Shown in pieces: positions 1 to 9,304 of a DNA stretch of 64,000 nucleotides. Each line of letters begins with the position of its first letter. Within the stretch, counting starts at the first letter, position 1. The notes under the pieces were generated by a model. That model was given only the letters and a program-made list of their open reading frames with translations. It had not been told where the DNA came from and did not search any database. This DNA comes from an uncultured Pelagibacteraceae bacterium (GTDB lineage Bacteria; Pseudomonadota; Alphaproteobacteria; Pelagibacterales; Pelagibacteraceae), in the NCBI GenBank assembly GCA_902625125.1, contig CACOAB010000001.1:1-64000 (forward strand), in the 5' to 3' direction. A program made the position numbers and the translations under genes.

Positions 1-168
1 AAGATCGTAGCAACGGAATTAAAAAAACAAAATATTTATTTTGCAGGTATAGACTTTATTCAAGGTAAACTAATTGGAGATATAAATGTTACAAGTCCTA
101 CAGGTTTAAAAACTTATTATGATTTAACAGGCGTAAATTTAGGTAAGTATTTTTTTGATAATATCTAA
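1..168 (+). CDS. gshB: Glutathione synthetase, C-terminal fragment (truncated by window start)
   Basis: Frame 1 reads KIVATELKKQNIYFAGIDFIQGKLIGDINVTSPTGLKTYYDLTG...* ; typical ATP-grasp GshB C-terminus (FAGIDxI..INVTSPTG). Confidence 0.8.
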   Translation, partial: KIVATELKKQNIYFAGIDFIQGKLIGDINVTSPTGLKTYYDLTGVNLGKYFFDNI

Positions 169-173
169 TACCT

Positions 174-192
174 GCGGAGCATTTAGCTCCGC
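174..192. terminator. Hairpin between convergent gshB and hsp20
   Basis: GCGGAGC-ATTTA-GCTCCGC perfect 7-bp stem. Confidence 0.6.
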
Positions 193-205
193 AAGCAAGG
201 TGAAC

Positions 206-649
206 TTATTTAATTTCAATAAGTCTTTTTTTCTTCATTTCCGGTATGATTTTTTCACAAGAAATTGTAAGCAAACCATCTTTAAGCTCAGCACCATTTA
301 CTTTCACATCATCTGCAATCGTAAATGATCTAGCAAAAGATCTTTGGGAGATTCCTCGATGAATAACCTCATCACCATCTTTTTCTTCAGATCTTTTAAT
401 GTCTTTTGTCTTAACAGTTAAAAGATTATCTTCATATTCAACTTCAACATCATTTTTGTTAAAGCCAGCAACCGCTACTTCAATAGCGTACTTATCATTG
501 CCTACTTTTCTGATGTTGTATGGCGGATAATTGCTTTGCATAGCAAGACTGCCATTTCCTAACATAGACTCGAATTGATCAAACATGTCGTCAAATCCGA
601 TGCTATAAGGTCTAAGTGAATTAAAGATCGATAGATCCTTACTTGTCAT
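206..649 (-). CDS. Small heat shock protein, Hsp20/IbpA family
   Basis: Alpha-crystallin domain (YAIEVAVAGFNKNDVEVEYEDNLLTV...GLLTISCEK); start set at MTSKDL because AAAGGAGG lies just upstream. Confidence 0.9.
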   Translation of the reverse strand: MTSKDLSIFNSLRPYSIGFDDMFDQFESMLGNGSLAMQSNYPPYNIRKVGNDKYAIEVAVAGFNKNDVEVEYEDNLLTVKTKDIKRSEEKDGDEVIHRGISQRSFARSFTIADDVKVNGAELKDGLLTISCEKIIPEMKKKRLIEIK

Positions 650-700
650 ATATCCTCCTTTGTTAGCAAGGTTAATTGTCAGCCCCATTTGGCAACCAAC
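650..700 (-). promoter_or_regulatory. Candidate ROSE-like RNA thermometer in hsp20 5'UTR
   Basis: Minus strand CUUGCU-AACAA-AGGAGG can pair with the SD with an internal G-G mismatch. Confidence 0.35.
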
Positions 701-705
701 ACTTT

Positions 706-735
706 ATATGTAGTAATTGTTTTTAAATTTTCAAG
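706..735 (-). promoter_or_regulatory. Sigma32 (RpoH)-like promoter for hsp20
   Basis: Minus strand CTTGAA ... TACATATA, spacing similar to the groES promoter. Confidence 0.45.
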
Positions 736-739
736 ATTG

Positions 740-2824
740 TTAATTTAAAATTTTTGCAGTTTTTAAAATAAAAGAATATTCTTCAGCTAATTCTTTTATT
801 GCGTTGTCTCTTCCGCTCATACCGCCGTGACCCGCTGCTTCCATTTTACACTTTAGCAATTGAGTATTACTATCAGTTTTAGTTTCTCTTAATTTAGCAA
901 TATACTTTACAGGTTCTGAATATAGTACTCTATTATCAAAAAGTGAAGTTGTAATGAGCATCGCGGGGTAATCTTTTTTATTGATGTTATTATAAGGAGC
1001 GTAAGATAAAATATACTCAAAGTATTCTTTACTCTTTAAAGGATTGCCCCAAAGTTCCCATTCTGCAGGCGTTAAAGGCAACTTTTCATTTAACATTGTT
1101 GTCATTGTGTCTACGAAAGGAACTAATAAAAGCATCGAAAAAAATAAATCAGGAGCCATGTTTGCTACCGCACCACCTGTCAGTCCGCCAGCGCTTCCAC
1201 CATAAAAACAAATTCCCCCTTTATGAGTATATTGCTGATCAATAAGATGATTTGCACATGCTATGTAATCTAAAAAAGTGTTTCTCTTTAATTTCTTCTT
1301 TCCTTCCTCATGCCAAATATCTCCTAAATCACCACCACCTCTTATGTGAGCTATTGCAAAAGTAATGCCTCTATCAATTAAACAGAATCTTGAAGCGCTG
1401 AAGCCAGGTGATACGCTGTGTTTGTAAGCACCGTAAGCGTACAATAAAACTTTTGATTTACTGTCTTGCTTTGCATCTTTTAATCTTACAAGACTTATTG
1501 GTATTAACCTTCCATCATGAGATTTAGCTTTTATTCTCTCTACTACATATTTACTAGGATCATGCCCAGAAGGGATTTCAGTTTCTTTAACTAATTTTTT
1601 ATTTTTAGTGACTATATCATACTCGTAAACTCTACCTGGTGTTGCCATACTCTCCCAACCAACTCTAATCTTTGTAGTATTTGTGTCTCGCTGCATTAGT
1701 GATGAGCCTGGAACACCTATTGCTTCATCTGAGATTTTAATCTCTTCTTCTTTATTGGTTTTTATGTTTCTTACGAAAAGTTTTGGAATAGCATCTGACT
1801 TCTCACCCCTTAAAATATATTCATCTAAAAAATCTAAGCCGCCTATAACTGTTTCTTTTTTTGCGGGTATATAAACTTCTAAGTTTTGAATTTGATCAGT
1901 CTTACATCTTAGAACTTTATAATCTCTAGCATCTTCATTGGTATGCACATAAAAATAATCTTTCCACGCATCTATGGAATATCGAACGTCCTTTTTTCTA
2001 GCTTGAAATAATTTAGGTTTGATTTCCTCTGCATCTGAAGGGAAGAAATACTCTTCAGTTGTAATATGGTCTGATGTAGAAATTATGAAATATTTTTCAT
2101 CTGATGATAGACTTATTCCACAAGTGAATGTTTCATCTTTCTCCGCAAAAATTAATTTATCTTCATTAATAGGGGTCCCTAAAACATGTTTAAAAATCTG
2201 ACGAGGTCTGTGAAATTTATCTAATCTTGAGTAGAAAAAACTTTTACTATCAAGCGACCAAGTTATTCCTCCACTTGTATTTTCTATAGCATCATATTCG
2301 TTTTTACCCGTTCTTAAATCTCTTAAGTAAATTGTATAGTACTCAGAACCCTTTAGATCTAAAGAGTAAGCCATGTAATTATCACAGTGAGATGTGCTTA
2401 CGGACCCCACTCCAAAATATTCTGAGCCATAATTTTTCTTTTCTAAATCTCCATCAAAATAAACTTCCTCAGGTTTTGAACCATCTATTAATTGTCTTAT
2501 TCTTTTTCCGTAATTTCCCTTTGCTTCAGTTTTGGTCCAGTAATAGTATTTTTTGTCCTTATATTTTAAAGATGTGTCATCTAGCTTAATTTTAGATTTT
2601 ATTTCAGAAAATAAACTTTTTTGAAGTTCTTTAACATCACCGAAGTATTCCTCAGTAATTTTATTATTTGCACTGATATAATCTTTAACTTCAGAGTCAA
2701 GTTTATTAGCGTCTTTTAATACTTCAAGAATATTTGGTTGATCAACCCAAGCATATTCATCAGATAATGTAATGTCGTGGTACTTTTTCTCACTCTTAAT
2801 TTTTTTAAGTTTTGGTATACTCAT
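740..2824 (-). CDS. Prolyl oligopeptidase family S9 (oligopeptidase B, PtrB-like)
   Basis: N-terminal propeller, HIRGGGDLG, GGSAGG nucleophile elbow, AGHGG. Confidence 0.9.
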   Translation of the reverse strand: MSIPKLKKIKSEKKYHDITLSDEYAWVDQPNILEVLKDANKLDSEVKDYISANNKITEEYFGDVKELQKSLFSEIKSKIKLDDTSLKYKDKKYYYWTKTEAKGNYGKRIRQLIDGSKPEEVYFDGDLEKKNYGSEYFGVGSVSTSHCDNYMAYSLDLKGSEYYTIYLRDLRTGKNEYDAIENTSGGITWSLDSKSFFYSRLDKFHRPRQIFKHVLGTPINEDKLIFAEKDETFTCGISLSSDEKYFIISTSDHITTEEYFFPSDAEEIKPKLFQARKKDVRYSIDAWKDYFYVHTNEDARDYKVLRCKTDQIQNLEVYIPAKKETVIGGLDFLDEYILRGEKSDAIPKLFVRNIKTNKEEEIKISDEAIGVPGSSLMQRDTNTTKIRVGWESMATPGRVYEYDIVTKNKKLVKETEIPSGHDPSKYVVERIKAKSHDGRLIPISLVRLKDAKQDSKSKVLLYAYGAYKHSVSPGFSASRFCLIDRGITFAIAHIRGGGDLGDIWHEEGKKKLKRNTFLDYIACANHLIDQQYTHKGGICFYGGSAGGLTGGAVANMAPDLFFSMLLLVPFVDTMTTMLNEKLPLTPAEWELWGNPLKSKEYFEYILSYAPYNNINKKDYPAMLITTSLFDNRVLYSEPVKYIAKLRETKTDSNTQLLKCKMEAAGHGGMSGRDNAIKELAEEYSFILKTAKILN

Positions 2825-2837
2825 AATAGAAAATTAT

Positions 2838-3347
2838 ATGAATTTGTTTCTAATAGGAATTATCATTTTTGTCATTGTTTATTTATTTTTGAATTGGTTT
2901 GCTAGAACCAGTTCGAAAAAAATAGCTACCACTATTAAAAAGATCGCAGTTTATATTTCTTTGATATTGGCTGCACTTTTAGCTATTGGTGGAAAATATA
3001 TCTTTTCACTTCCTTTTCTATTCGTAATTCTAAGTGGATTAAAAATAAAAGGTTTTACAGCTTTACAGATGTTACAGTTGTGGAGATTAATACAATTTTT
3101 AAAAAATTCTGGAAAATTTTCCCAAGGGCAATTTGGTCAAACCAAGGGATCATCAAGTGTGACGAATGACGAAGCTTATAAACTACTAGGTTTGAGGAGA
3201 GGCTGTTCTAAAGAAGATGTTCTTAAAGCAGCTAATCAACTCCAGAAAAAAATACATCCAGATATGAACAGAGACGTTAAAACTGAGAGATTGAGCCAAC
3301 TTGTTAATGAAGCTAAGGAGAAAATAATTAAAACAGATTTTAGTTAA
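2838..3347 (+). CDS. Membrane-anchored J-domain (DnaJ-like) protein
   Basis: Two N-terminal hydrophobic segments then AYKLLGLRRGCSKEDV...KKIHPDMN (HPD motif). Confidence 0.85.
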   Translation: MNLFLIGIIIFVIVYLFLNWFARTSSKKIATTIKKIAVYISLILAALLAIGGKYIFSLPFLFVILSGLKIKGFTALQMLQLWRLIQFLKNSGKFSQGQFGQTKGSSSVTNDEAYKLLGLRRGCSKEDVLKAANQLQKKIHPDMNRDVKTERLSQLVNEAKEKIIKTDFS

Positions 3348-4300
3348 CCCAATAATTCTATTGATTTTTTAAAGACTCTCTCAAAAGAAATTCTATCTGT
3401 CCCTAAAGTATTGTGTGTTGTGGTTTCTTCTGTTTCACCCTCGGGCACAATTACTTCAATATTTTTTGAGTATTTACCATACGCTTGAACTGGGCTATCC
3501 ATAAATAGCGCTAAAGATTTTACACCTAAGGCCGAGGAAATATGTAACCAACCAGTATCATTACCAATATAAAGGTTACAATTTTTAATAATGGGTAATG
3601 TTTCACTTATTTTTAAATCTTTAAATGAAATACAGTTATTTGAAAGCTCTGAGTTAAGAAATTGATCAATTAAATCTTTATCATTATTACCTGCTGCTAA
3701 ATAAAATTTTGAAGGTGTTTTTGCGTTAATATTAATACAGAGCTTTATAAAGTTTTTGATATCCCATCGTTTAGTAGGGCCACTAGCTGATATGCCTAAA
3801 CAAATATGTTTGAATTCTTTAGAAAATTTTTTTTTAGCTTCATTCACTTTATCAACATTAATTATAAGTTCTGGTTGCGTAGATATAATCTCTCCTAATT
3901 CATTTTCTGTAAAAATTTTAGCAGATGTTACTATATTATCTTTTTTTCTAAACAATGGATATTGGCTGATATTTTTTATTCCAGCCATTTTAGAAATTAA
4001 TAAGAATCTTAAAGAGCTATTAAAGATAAAAACTTTGTCAAATTTTTTTATTTTAAGATCTTTACTTAATTTTATGAACCCTGAAAGACCGTCATGAGCT
4101 CCAGCATTGTTTTTTGTTCGATCCAATATTAAAATTTCTTTAACATGTTTATCTTCTGCCAAAAGTTGATTGGCACGTGAATTTTCTTTCACTAAAATTG
4201 ATACAGGCATTTGATATTTTTTTGAAATAGCATGAATATATGGCAAATAAATTACCATATCTCCCATACCAATTTTTGGTTGAATTACTAAAACTTTCAT
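3344..4300 (-). CDS. Glycosyltransferase family 9 (heptosyltransferase-like)
   Basis: VLVIQPKIGMGDMVIYLP N-terminus and IGNDTGWLHISSALG motif. Confidence 0.85.
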   Translation of the reverse strand: MKVLVIQPKIGMGDMVIYLPYIHAISKKYQMPVSILVKENSRANQLLAEDKHVKEILILDRTKNNAGAHDGLSGFIKLSKDLKIKKFDKVFIFNSSLRFLLISKMAGIKNISQYPLFRKKDNIVTSAKIFTENELGEIISTQPELIINVDKVNEAKKKFSKEFKHICLGISASGPTKRWDIKNFIKLCININAKTPSKFYLAAGNNDKDLIDQFLNSELSNNCISFKDLKISETLPIIKNCNLYIGNDTGWLHISSALGVKSLALFMDSPVQAYGKYSKNIEVIVPEGETEETTTHNTLGTDRISFERVFKKSIELLG

Positions 4301-4345
4301 TTTTAAATTTAATAATATAACCTAGAGAATAATTTAGGTAAGATT

Positions 4346-5230
4346 ATGATTAAAAAAGGAGTGTACGCAGCGGGATTAAGTGTTCTTAATGCTGATAGAA
4401 CTTTAAATATTGATGCAACAATCAATCATGCAAGCGAGGCTATTCAAAGCGGCTTACATGGAGTTTTCTTTTTTGGCTCAACAGGTCAAAGCCAATTAAT
4501 TTCAATAAACGAAAAGAAAGAACTTATAGCTAAAATAGCAAGCCATAAATTAAAAAAACAATTTTTTTTAGGAACTGGAAATAATTCTCTAAATGAAAAT
4601 ATTGATCTTATTAAATATGCTATGGAGTATGACTTTAGAGAGTTTTTAATTATGCCGCCAGCATATTACAAAGGAAATACAGATGAGGGAGTTTTTGATT
4701 TTTACTCAAGATTAGTTAGAGCTATTCCTAAAGTTAAAATTATTATTTATAATTTTGAAAAGTTAAGTGGTTACAAGTTTTCAGCAGAAATGGTGATTAA
4801 ACTAGTTAAAGATTTTCCAGAAAATATAATTGGATGTAAGGACTCAAGCTATAATTTATTTGAAAGTTTGAAGTTACCAAATTTTTTGATGTTTCCAGGT
4901 TCAGAGGCAAAACTTTTAAAAGGTCTAGAACTTGGCTGTTCAGGATGTATATCAGCTGTAACAAATGTTACACACTCTTTAGCTAGAAAAGTATTTAATG
5001 ACTTTGAAAATAAAATTTCACAATCTAAAAATAAAAAATTAATCGATGTTAGAGAGACATTTGATCAATTTAATTTGATTTCAGCTCTTCACAGTTTTTT
5101 GTCAGTTAAAGACGAAAAATTTAAAAATATTTTACCACCTCTAGTATTATTACCTGAGGAGAAACAAAAAGAGCTAATAGATAAATTAAATAAATTAGAA
5201 TTTTTAAAAGAAAAAAATTTAGCAGCGTAA
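4346..5230 (+). CDS. DapA/N-acetylneuraminate lyase superfamily aldolase
   Basis: FFGSTGQS, YN, GCKDSS Schiff-base lysine. Confidence 0.8.
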   Translation: MIKKGVYAAGLSVLNADRTLNIDATINHASEAIQSGLHGVFFFGSTGQSQLISINEKKELIAKIASHKLKKQFFLGTGNNSLNENIDLIKYAMEYDFREFLIMPPAYYKGNTDEGVFDFYSRLVRAIPKVKIIIYNFEKLSGYKFSAEMVIKLVKDFPENIIGCKDSSYNLFESLKLPNFLMFPGSEAKLLKGLELGCSGCISAVTNVTHSLARKVFNDFENKISQSKNKKLIDVRETFDQFNLISALHSFLSVKDEKFKNILPPLVLLPEEKQKELIDKLNKLEFLKEKNLAA

Positions 5231-5232
5231 TT

Positions 5233-6438
5233 ATGATTTTGGCTAGAATATTTACAAAAATATTTAAAGAAGGTGGAATAATCTTAATTGATGCAAAAGG
5301 TCAAAAGTATATTTGCGGAAACCCTACAACTGAAAAACCAATTATTGTAAAATTACTTAACGACGATTTAAATTGGAAATTATTGTTAGATCCAGAACTT
5401 GAATTTCCAGAAGCATACATGAGAAATGAAATTGAAATCAAAAATGCATCGTTGAAAGATTTTTTAATGGAACTTATTAAAAATTTAGGTCGAAGTGAAA
5501 TTTCAACAACAAGTCTAATTACGAAAAAAATATACCAAACTTGGAGAACCATCACGAATTTTAATTTACCAGGTAAATCAAAAAAAAATGTTGAACATCA
5601 TTATGACATTGGTGGAGCTAGAGGTGAAAAACTCTATGATATTTTTTTAGACAAAAAACATAGACTGTATTCGTGCGCCTATTGGAAAAACGATACTAAA
5701 ACTCTAGAGGAAGCCCAACAAAACAAAATAAATCATATTGTAAAAAAATTAGACATAAAAGAAGGACAAAAAGTTCTAGAAGTTGGCTGTGGCTGGGGCG
5801 GCATGGTTTTTGAAATTGCTAGACAAAAAGGGTGTGAAGTAACTGGAATTTCTTTAAGTAAAAATCAAATAGAATATTGTAAACGGAAAGCAAAAGAACT
5901 TAAATTAGATAACCAAGTAAAATTCGAACTTATCGATTATAGAGATGCAAAGGGGAAATATGATCGAATTTTTTCTGTAGGGATGTTTGAGCATGTTGGT
6001 AGAAAATTTTATAACACCTTTTTTAAATCAATGAACAAACTTCTGAAAGATGATGGGATATTTTTATTGCACACTATAGGAGTAGTAGATAAACCCACAG
6101 CACCCAATAAATTTATCCAAAAGTATATATTTCCAGGAGGTATTTGCCCTTCTTTTAGCCAAATAATAAATCCGATTGAAAAAACTGGTTTAATTGTTGC
6201 AGACACTGAAACGTTAATTAGACATTACGATAAAACACTAGAAAGTTGGTTAGAGCGATTTTTAGAAAGAAAAAAAGAGGTGAAAGATTTATTTGATGAA
6301 AAATTCGTAAAAATGTGGGAATTTTATATGGCAAGTTGTGCAGCAGCGTTTAGATATAGAGATCTAGTTGTTTTTCAATTACAAATTGTTAAGAACTTTC
6401 ATTCAGCCCACCGTACAAGAGACTATATATATTCATAA
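5233..6438 (+). CDS. cfa: Cyclopropane-fatty-acyl-phospholipid synthase family methyltransferase
   Basis: HHYDIGG, VLEVGCGWGG, MFEHVG, HRTRDYIYS. Confidence 0.9.
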   Translation: MILARIFTKIFKEGGIILIDAKGQKYICGNPTTEKPIIVKLLNDDLNWKLLLDPELEFPEAYMRNEIEIKNASLKDFLMELIKNLGRSEISTTSLITKKIYQTWRTITNFNLPGKSKKNVEHHYDIGGARGEKLYDIFLDKKHRLYSCAYWKNDTKTLEEAQQNKINHIVKKLDIKEGQKVLEVGCGWGGMVFEIARQKGCEVTGISLSKNQIEYCKRKAKELKLDNQVKFELIDYRDAKGKYDRIFSVGMFEHVGRKFYNTFFKSMNKLLKDDGIFLLHTIGVVDKPTAPNKFIQKYIFPGGICPSFSQIINPIEKTGLIVADTETLIRHYDKTLESWLERFLERKKEVKDLFDEKFVKMWEFYMASCAAAFRYRDLVVFQLQIVKNFHSAHRTRDYIYS

Positions 6439-6464
6439 AAAGTGCTATTTAATGAATAGTCAGT

Positions 6465-7691
6465 ATGAAAAAGAGGAAAAAAAAACCTACGAAGGTTAAA
6501 AAAAAAAGACAAAAAAAATCCTTAATTCGGAGATTTAAAAATAAAAGAAAAAAAATAAAAAATAAGAAAATTCGAAAAAGTAAAAAATCAAAAAGATCAA
6601 TAAAGAAAAAAACAAGAAGAACTACAAAAGTAAAATCAAAGAAAAATTTTAAATTAAAGAAATCAAATAAAACCCCTCAAAAAACAAGAGCTTTAGTTTC
6701 GGGCTTATTACGAATAAATGATAAAGTTAAATCTATATTTAGATTTAATATAAATTTAGATCAAACATTACAGTCATTTTTTACGGGTATTTCCAATAAA
6801 ATTTCAGGTATCAAAAAAATTATTCTAGAAGAGCGAGAAAAACAAAAGAGAATTAAACTAAAACTAATGGAGCAAGAAAAAAGAGATGCCAAGAAAAGAT
6901 TATTAGAGCAAGAAAAATTGGCTTTAGAAGCAAAGAAAAATGAACTGAAGGAAGAGCTTAAATTAGAAAAAGAAAGAAAATTAGATTTACAAAGATTCAT
7001 AAAATTAGAACAAGCCGAACTAAGAAAAGAGAGAGCTGAGAAACAAAGACAATTTTTAGAACAAATTAGGCTAGAGAAAAAAATTGATCTTTTTCGAAAA
7101 AGGGAAGAATCAGAAATTAAGAATTTAGAAAAATACGTTTTAAGTCAACAAAGAGAATCTTACGAAGAAGTCCAACAACGTATTGATAAGATTAAAGAAA
7201 AATACAAGATAATCAGAGAACAAAAAATAAATGAAGCAATAAGAGAAAGAGTTGCAAGTTTAGGTATTAAAGTAGAGGAAACTGATGATAAAGCAACTTT
7301 ATTAGAAAAAGAGAGAGTTTATAATGAAGAAAGGGAGAAAATTGAATACGCTCTTGAAAGTTTTTATCGGTCAGCCCACAGTTTGTGTTTTCAATTAAAT
7401 AAAAAATATATCCCAAAATATTTAAGCATTATCAGATGTATAGATAAAAGATTTGAAACAGGTGAAATTTACATAAAATGGGACGATGCAATAGAGGCTG
7501 ATTGGTTAATTTTGATTTATATAAAGAATAACTCTCCGGATGAGGGAATTATAATTGAAGATAAAACTAATCCCGAAAATCATACCACGCATGAATTTCA
7601 ACCAAATGAAATATTTAGAGCTTCAGATGTAATGGTTGATGCATTAACAAAGTTACTAGATAGCGAGAGAAATAAAAGAAAAGTTAGTTAA
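6465..7691 (+). CDS. Uncharacterised protein: Lys/Arg-rich N-terminus, long coiled coil, C-terminal globular domain
   Basis: Single ORF of 408 aa; first ~75 aa are mostly K/R; heptad-like E/K/L region; C-terminal SAHSLCFQLNKKYIPKYLSIIRC... Confidence 0.8.
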   Translation: MKKRKKKPTKVKKKRQKKSLIRRFKNKRKKIKNKKIRKSKKSKRSIKKKTRRTTKVKSKKNFKLKKSNKTPQKTRALVSGLLRINDKVKSIFRFNINLDQTLQSFFTGISNKISGIKKIILEEREKQKRIKLKLMEQEKRDAKKRLLEQEKLALEAKKNELKEELKLEKERKLDLQRFIKLEQAELRKERAEKQRQFLEQIRLEKKIDLFRKREESEIKNLEKYVLSQQRESYEEVQQRIDKIKEKYKIIREQKINEAIRERVASLGIKVEETDDKATLLEKERVYNEEREKIEYALESFYRSAHSLCFQLNKKYIPKYLSIIRCIDKRFETGEIYIKWDDAIEADWLILIYIKNNSPDEGIIIEDKTNPENHTTHEFQPNEIFRASDVMVDALTKLLDSERNKRKVS

Positions 7692-8769
7692 TAAGATCGT
7701 CTAATTTTTTAATTTCACCAATTTTAAATATAATTGCTTCCTCTTTTTTGTAGTTGAACTTTTCAGCATTTTCTTTGAACCTTACAGGAGGCTCCCAAAT
7801 AGGTTCCAAACTTAATACTGCTGTACCCCAATGCATTCCTATAACTTTTTTAACCTCTAAATCTTTCATTAAAGATAAAAGCTCTTCAGGGTTTGCGTGA
7901 GCTGTAGATTTATCCTTGACCGGAACTATTGGATAGAAATTGTAGGCACCCAAATTTCCAAAACCCAAATCGATAGGACCAAATTTTTTTCCTAACTCTT
8001 TATAAAATGGCGCTGGTCCTGTATCACAAGCAAAAAAGATTTTTTTATCTTTGTATTCAATTAGAAAACTTCCCCAAAGTGTTCTATTTGTATTTCCAAC
8101 TCCCCAAATCCACCGCTTGGACCAATGTTGGCTTGGAAGCATTGTAACTGTGATTTCATCATTAATTTTGATTTTATCAAACCAATCCATTTCATTAACA
8201 CTATCTTTTTTATATCCATTTTTTGTGAAATACTTCCCAAGTTTAAGAGGAACAAGGACTCTAGCATCCTTATGAGGAAAGTTTTTTATGGTACGAATGC
8301 TCATGTGATCATAATGATTGTGTGTCAGTAAAAATAAATCTATTTTAGGAAGCTCTTTAAGAGTCAAAGGTGACTCTATGTATTTCTTTGGGCCAAATAT
8401 CATAGGTCCATAATTCTTTTCAAAAACTGGATCAGTAATAATTGTAGTGTCTCCAAGTTTAATGATAAAGCTCGCATGATCAAGCCACATCACATAAGAG
8501 TCAGATTTATATTTTTCAAGATTTTTTAAAACTATTTGCTTGTCAATTACATGTTCGGGTGGATATTCGATCTTTAGTTTCTTCTTCTCTTCTCTAAAAA
8601 CTTTCCAATCCCATTTAAAGTTAGGATCCCTTTTTGGACCTCCCTCAAGGTTTCTAAAAGCAAATAACTTACCATCTTTATAAATATGGTGGTAAGGTTT
8701 TTGGTCCATTGCAACAAGCTCTATATTAAAAAAAAGAGTAATTAGCAGAAACGATGATAATCTTTTCAT
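7684..8769 (-). CDS. Metallo-beta-lactamase fold hydrolase (NAPE-PLD/UlaG-like)
   Basis: WLDHASFIIKLGDTTIITDPVF, LTHNHYDH, FACDTG, GMHWGT. Confidence 0.85.
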   Translation of the reverse strand: MKRLSSFLLITLFFNIELVAMDQKPYHHIYKDGKLFAFRNLEGGPKRDPNFKWDWKVFREEKKKLKIEYPPEHVIDKQIVLKNLEKYKSDSYVMWLDHASFIIKLGDTTIITDPVFEKNYGPMIFGPKKYIESPLTLKELPKIDLFLLTHNHYDHMSIRTIKNFPHKDARVLVPLKLGKYFTKNGYKKDSVNEMDWFDKIKINDEITVTMLPSQHWSKRWIWGVGNTNRTLWGSFLIEYKDKKIFFACDTGPAPFYKELGKKFGPIDLGFGNLGAYNFYPIVPVKDKSTAHANPEELLSLMKDLEVKKVIGMHWGTAVLSLEPIWEPPVRFKENAEKFNYKKEEAIIFKIGEIKKLDDLIN

Positions 8770-8777
8770 TATTTCTA

Positions 8778-8948
8778 TTAATATTTTTCTCTAGTTTTGT
8801 TGTTAAGTTTATTCCCATATTCTTTTATTTTATCCCACTCATTTTTGTTATTTTTTTCTTTTTTTTCAGCTTTATAGGAGACAATTAAAGGTAGAATAAT
8901 TAGAGCTAAAACGATTACGATACAAGAAATAATAAGGGGTGAACTCAT
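8778..8948 (-). CDS. Small single-TM protein
   Basis: MSSPLIISCIVIVLALIILPLIVSYKAEKKEKNN...; start placed at second ATG (alternative at 8963). Confidence 0.55.
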   Translation of the reverse strand: MSSPLIISCIVIVLALIILPLIVSYKAEKKEKNNKNEWDKIKEYGNKLNNKTREKY

Positions 8949-8960
8949 ACCCCTTATTAT
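8929..8960. repeat. Perfect 12-bp inverted repeat, 8-nt loop
   Basis: ATAATAAGGGGT-GAACTCAT-ACCCCTTATTAT. Confidence 0.9.
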
Positions 8961-8988
8961 CATAAATTATTTTAATTTAAATAACTAT

Positions 8989-9192
8989 TTAGCTGTCTAG
9001 ACAATTTGACTTATTAATTCTTTTGTCAAAATCTTTCTGAGCTTCTTTGCTTACTACCCAAACATAAGAAGACTCTTGTAATTGGCTAGCATCAGCAATC
9101 GTACAACGTTTGCCAATTTTCACTTTGGCCATGTTTCCACCTGCACAGTTTGTTAGCAAAAGTAATAGAGATATAATAGATAATGTTTTCAT
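8989..9192 (-). CDS. Small lipoprotein
   Basis: MKTLSIISLLLLLTNCAGG lipobox-like signal. Confidence 0.65.
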   Translation of the reverse strand: MKTLSIISLLLLLTNCAGGNMAKVKIGKRCTIADASQLQESSYVWVVSKEAQKDFDKRINKSNCLDS

Positions 9193-9304
9193 AGCTTAAA
9201 GTTAATTAAAAATTCTGTACTTTGCTTGTCATAAATTAGTCAAAAAAAAGAAAATTATTTTATCTTTGTTGAAATGGGACTCTTTAAAGCTTATTGTCAA
9301 TTAT

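Noticed and set aside
1683-2589. Three + strand ORFs (63, 60 and 85 aa)
   Set aside because: Antisense to a well-supported oligopeptidase B gene; no recognisable motifs or independent start signals.
6465-6680. A-rich low-complexity tract as a possible repeat element
   Set aside because: Explained by Lys codons (AAA) of the basic N-terminus; no tandem unit.
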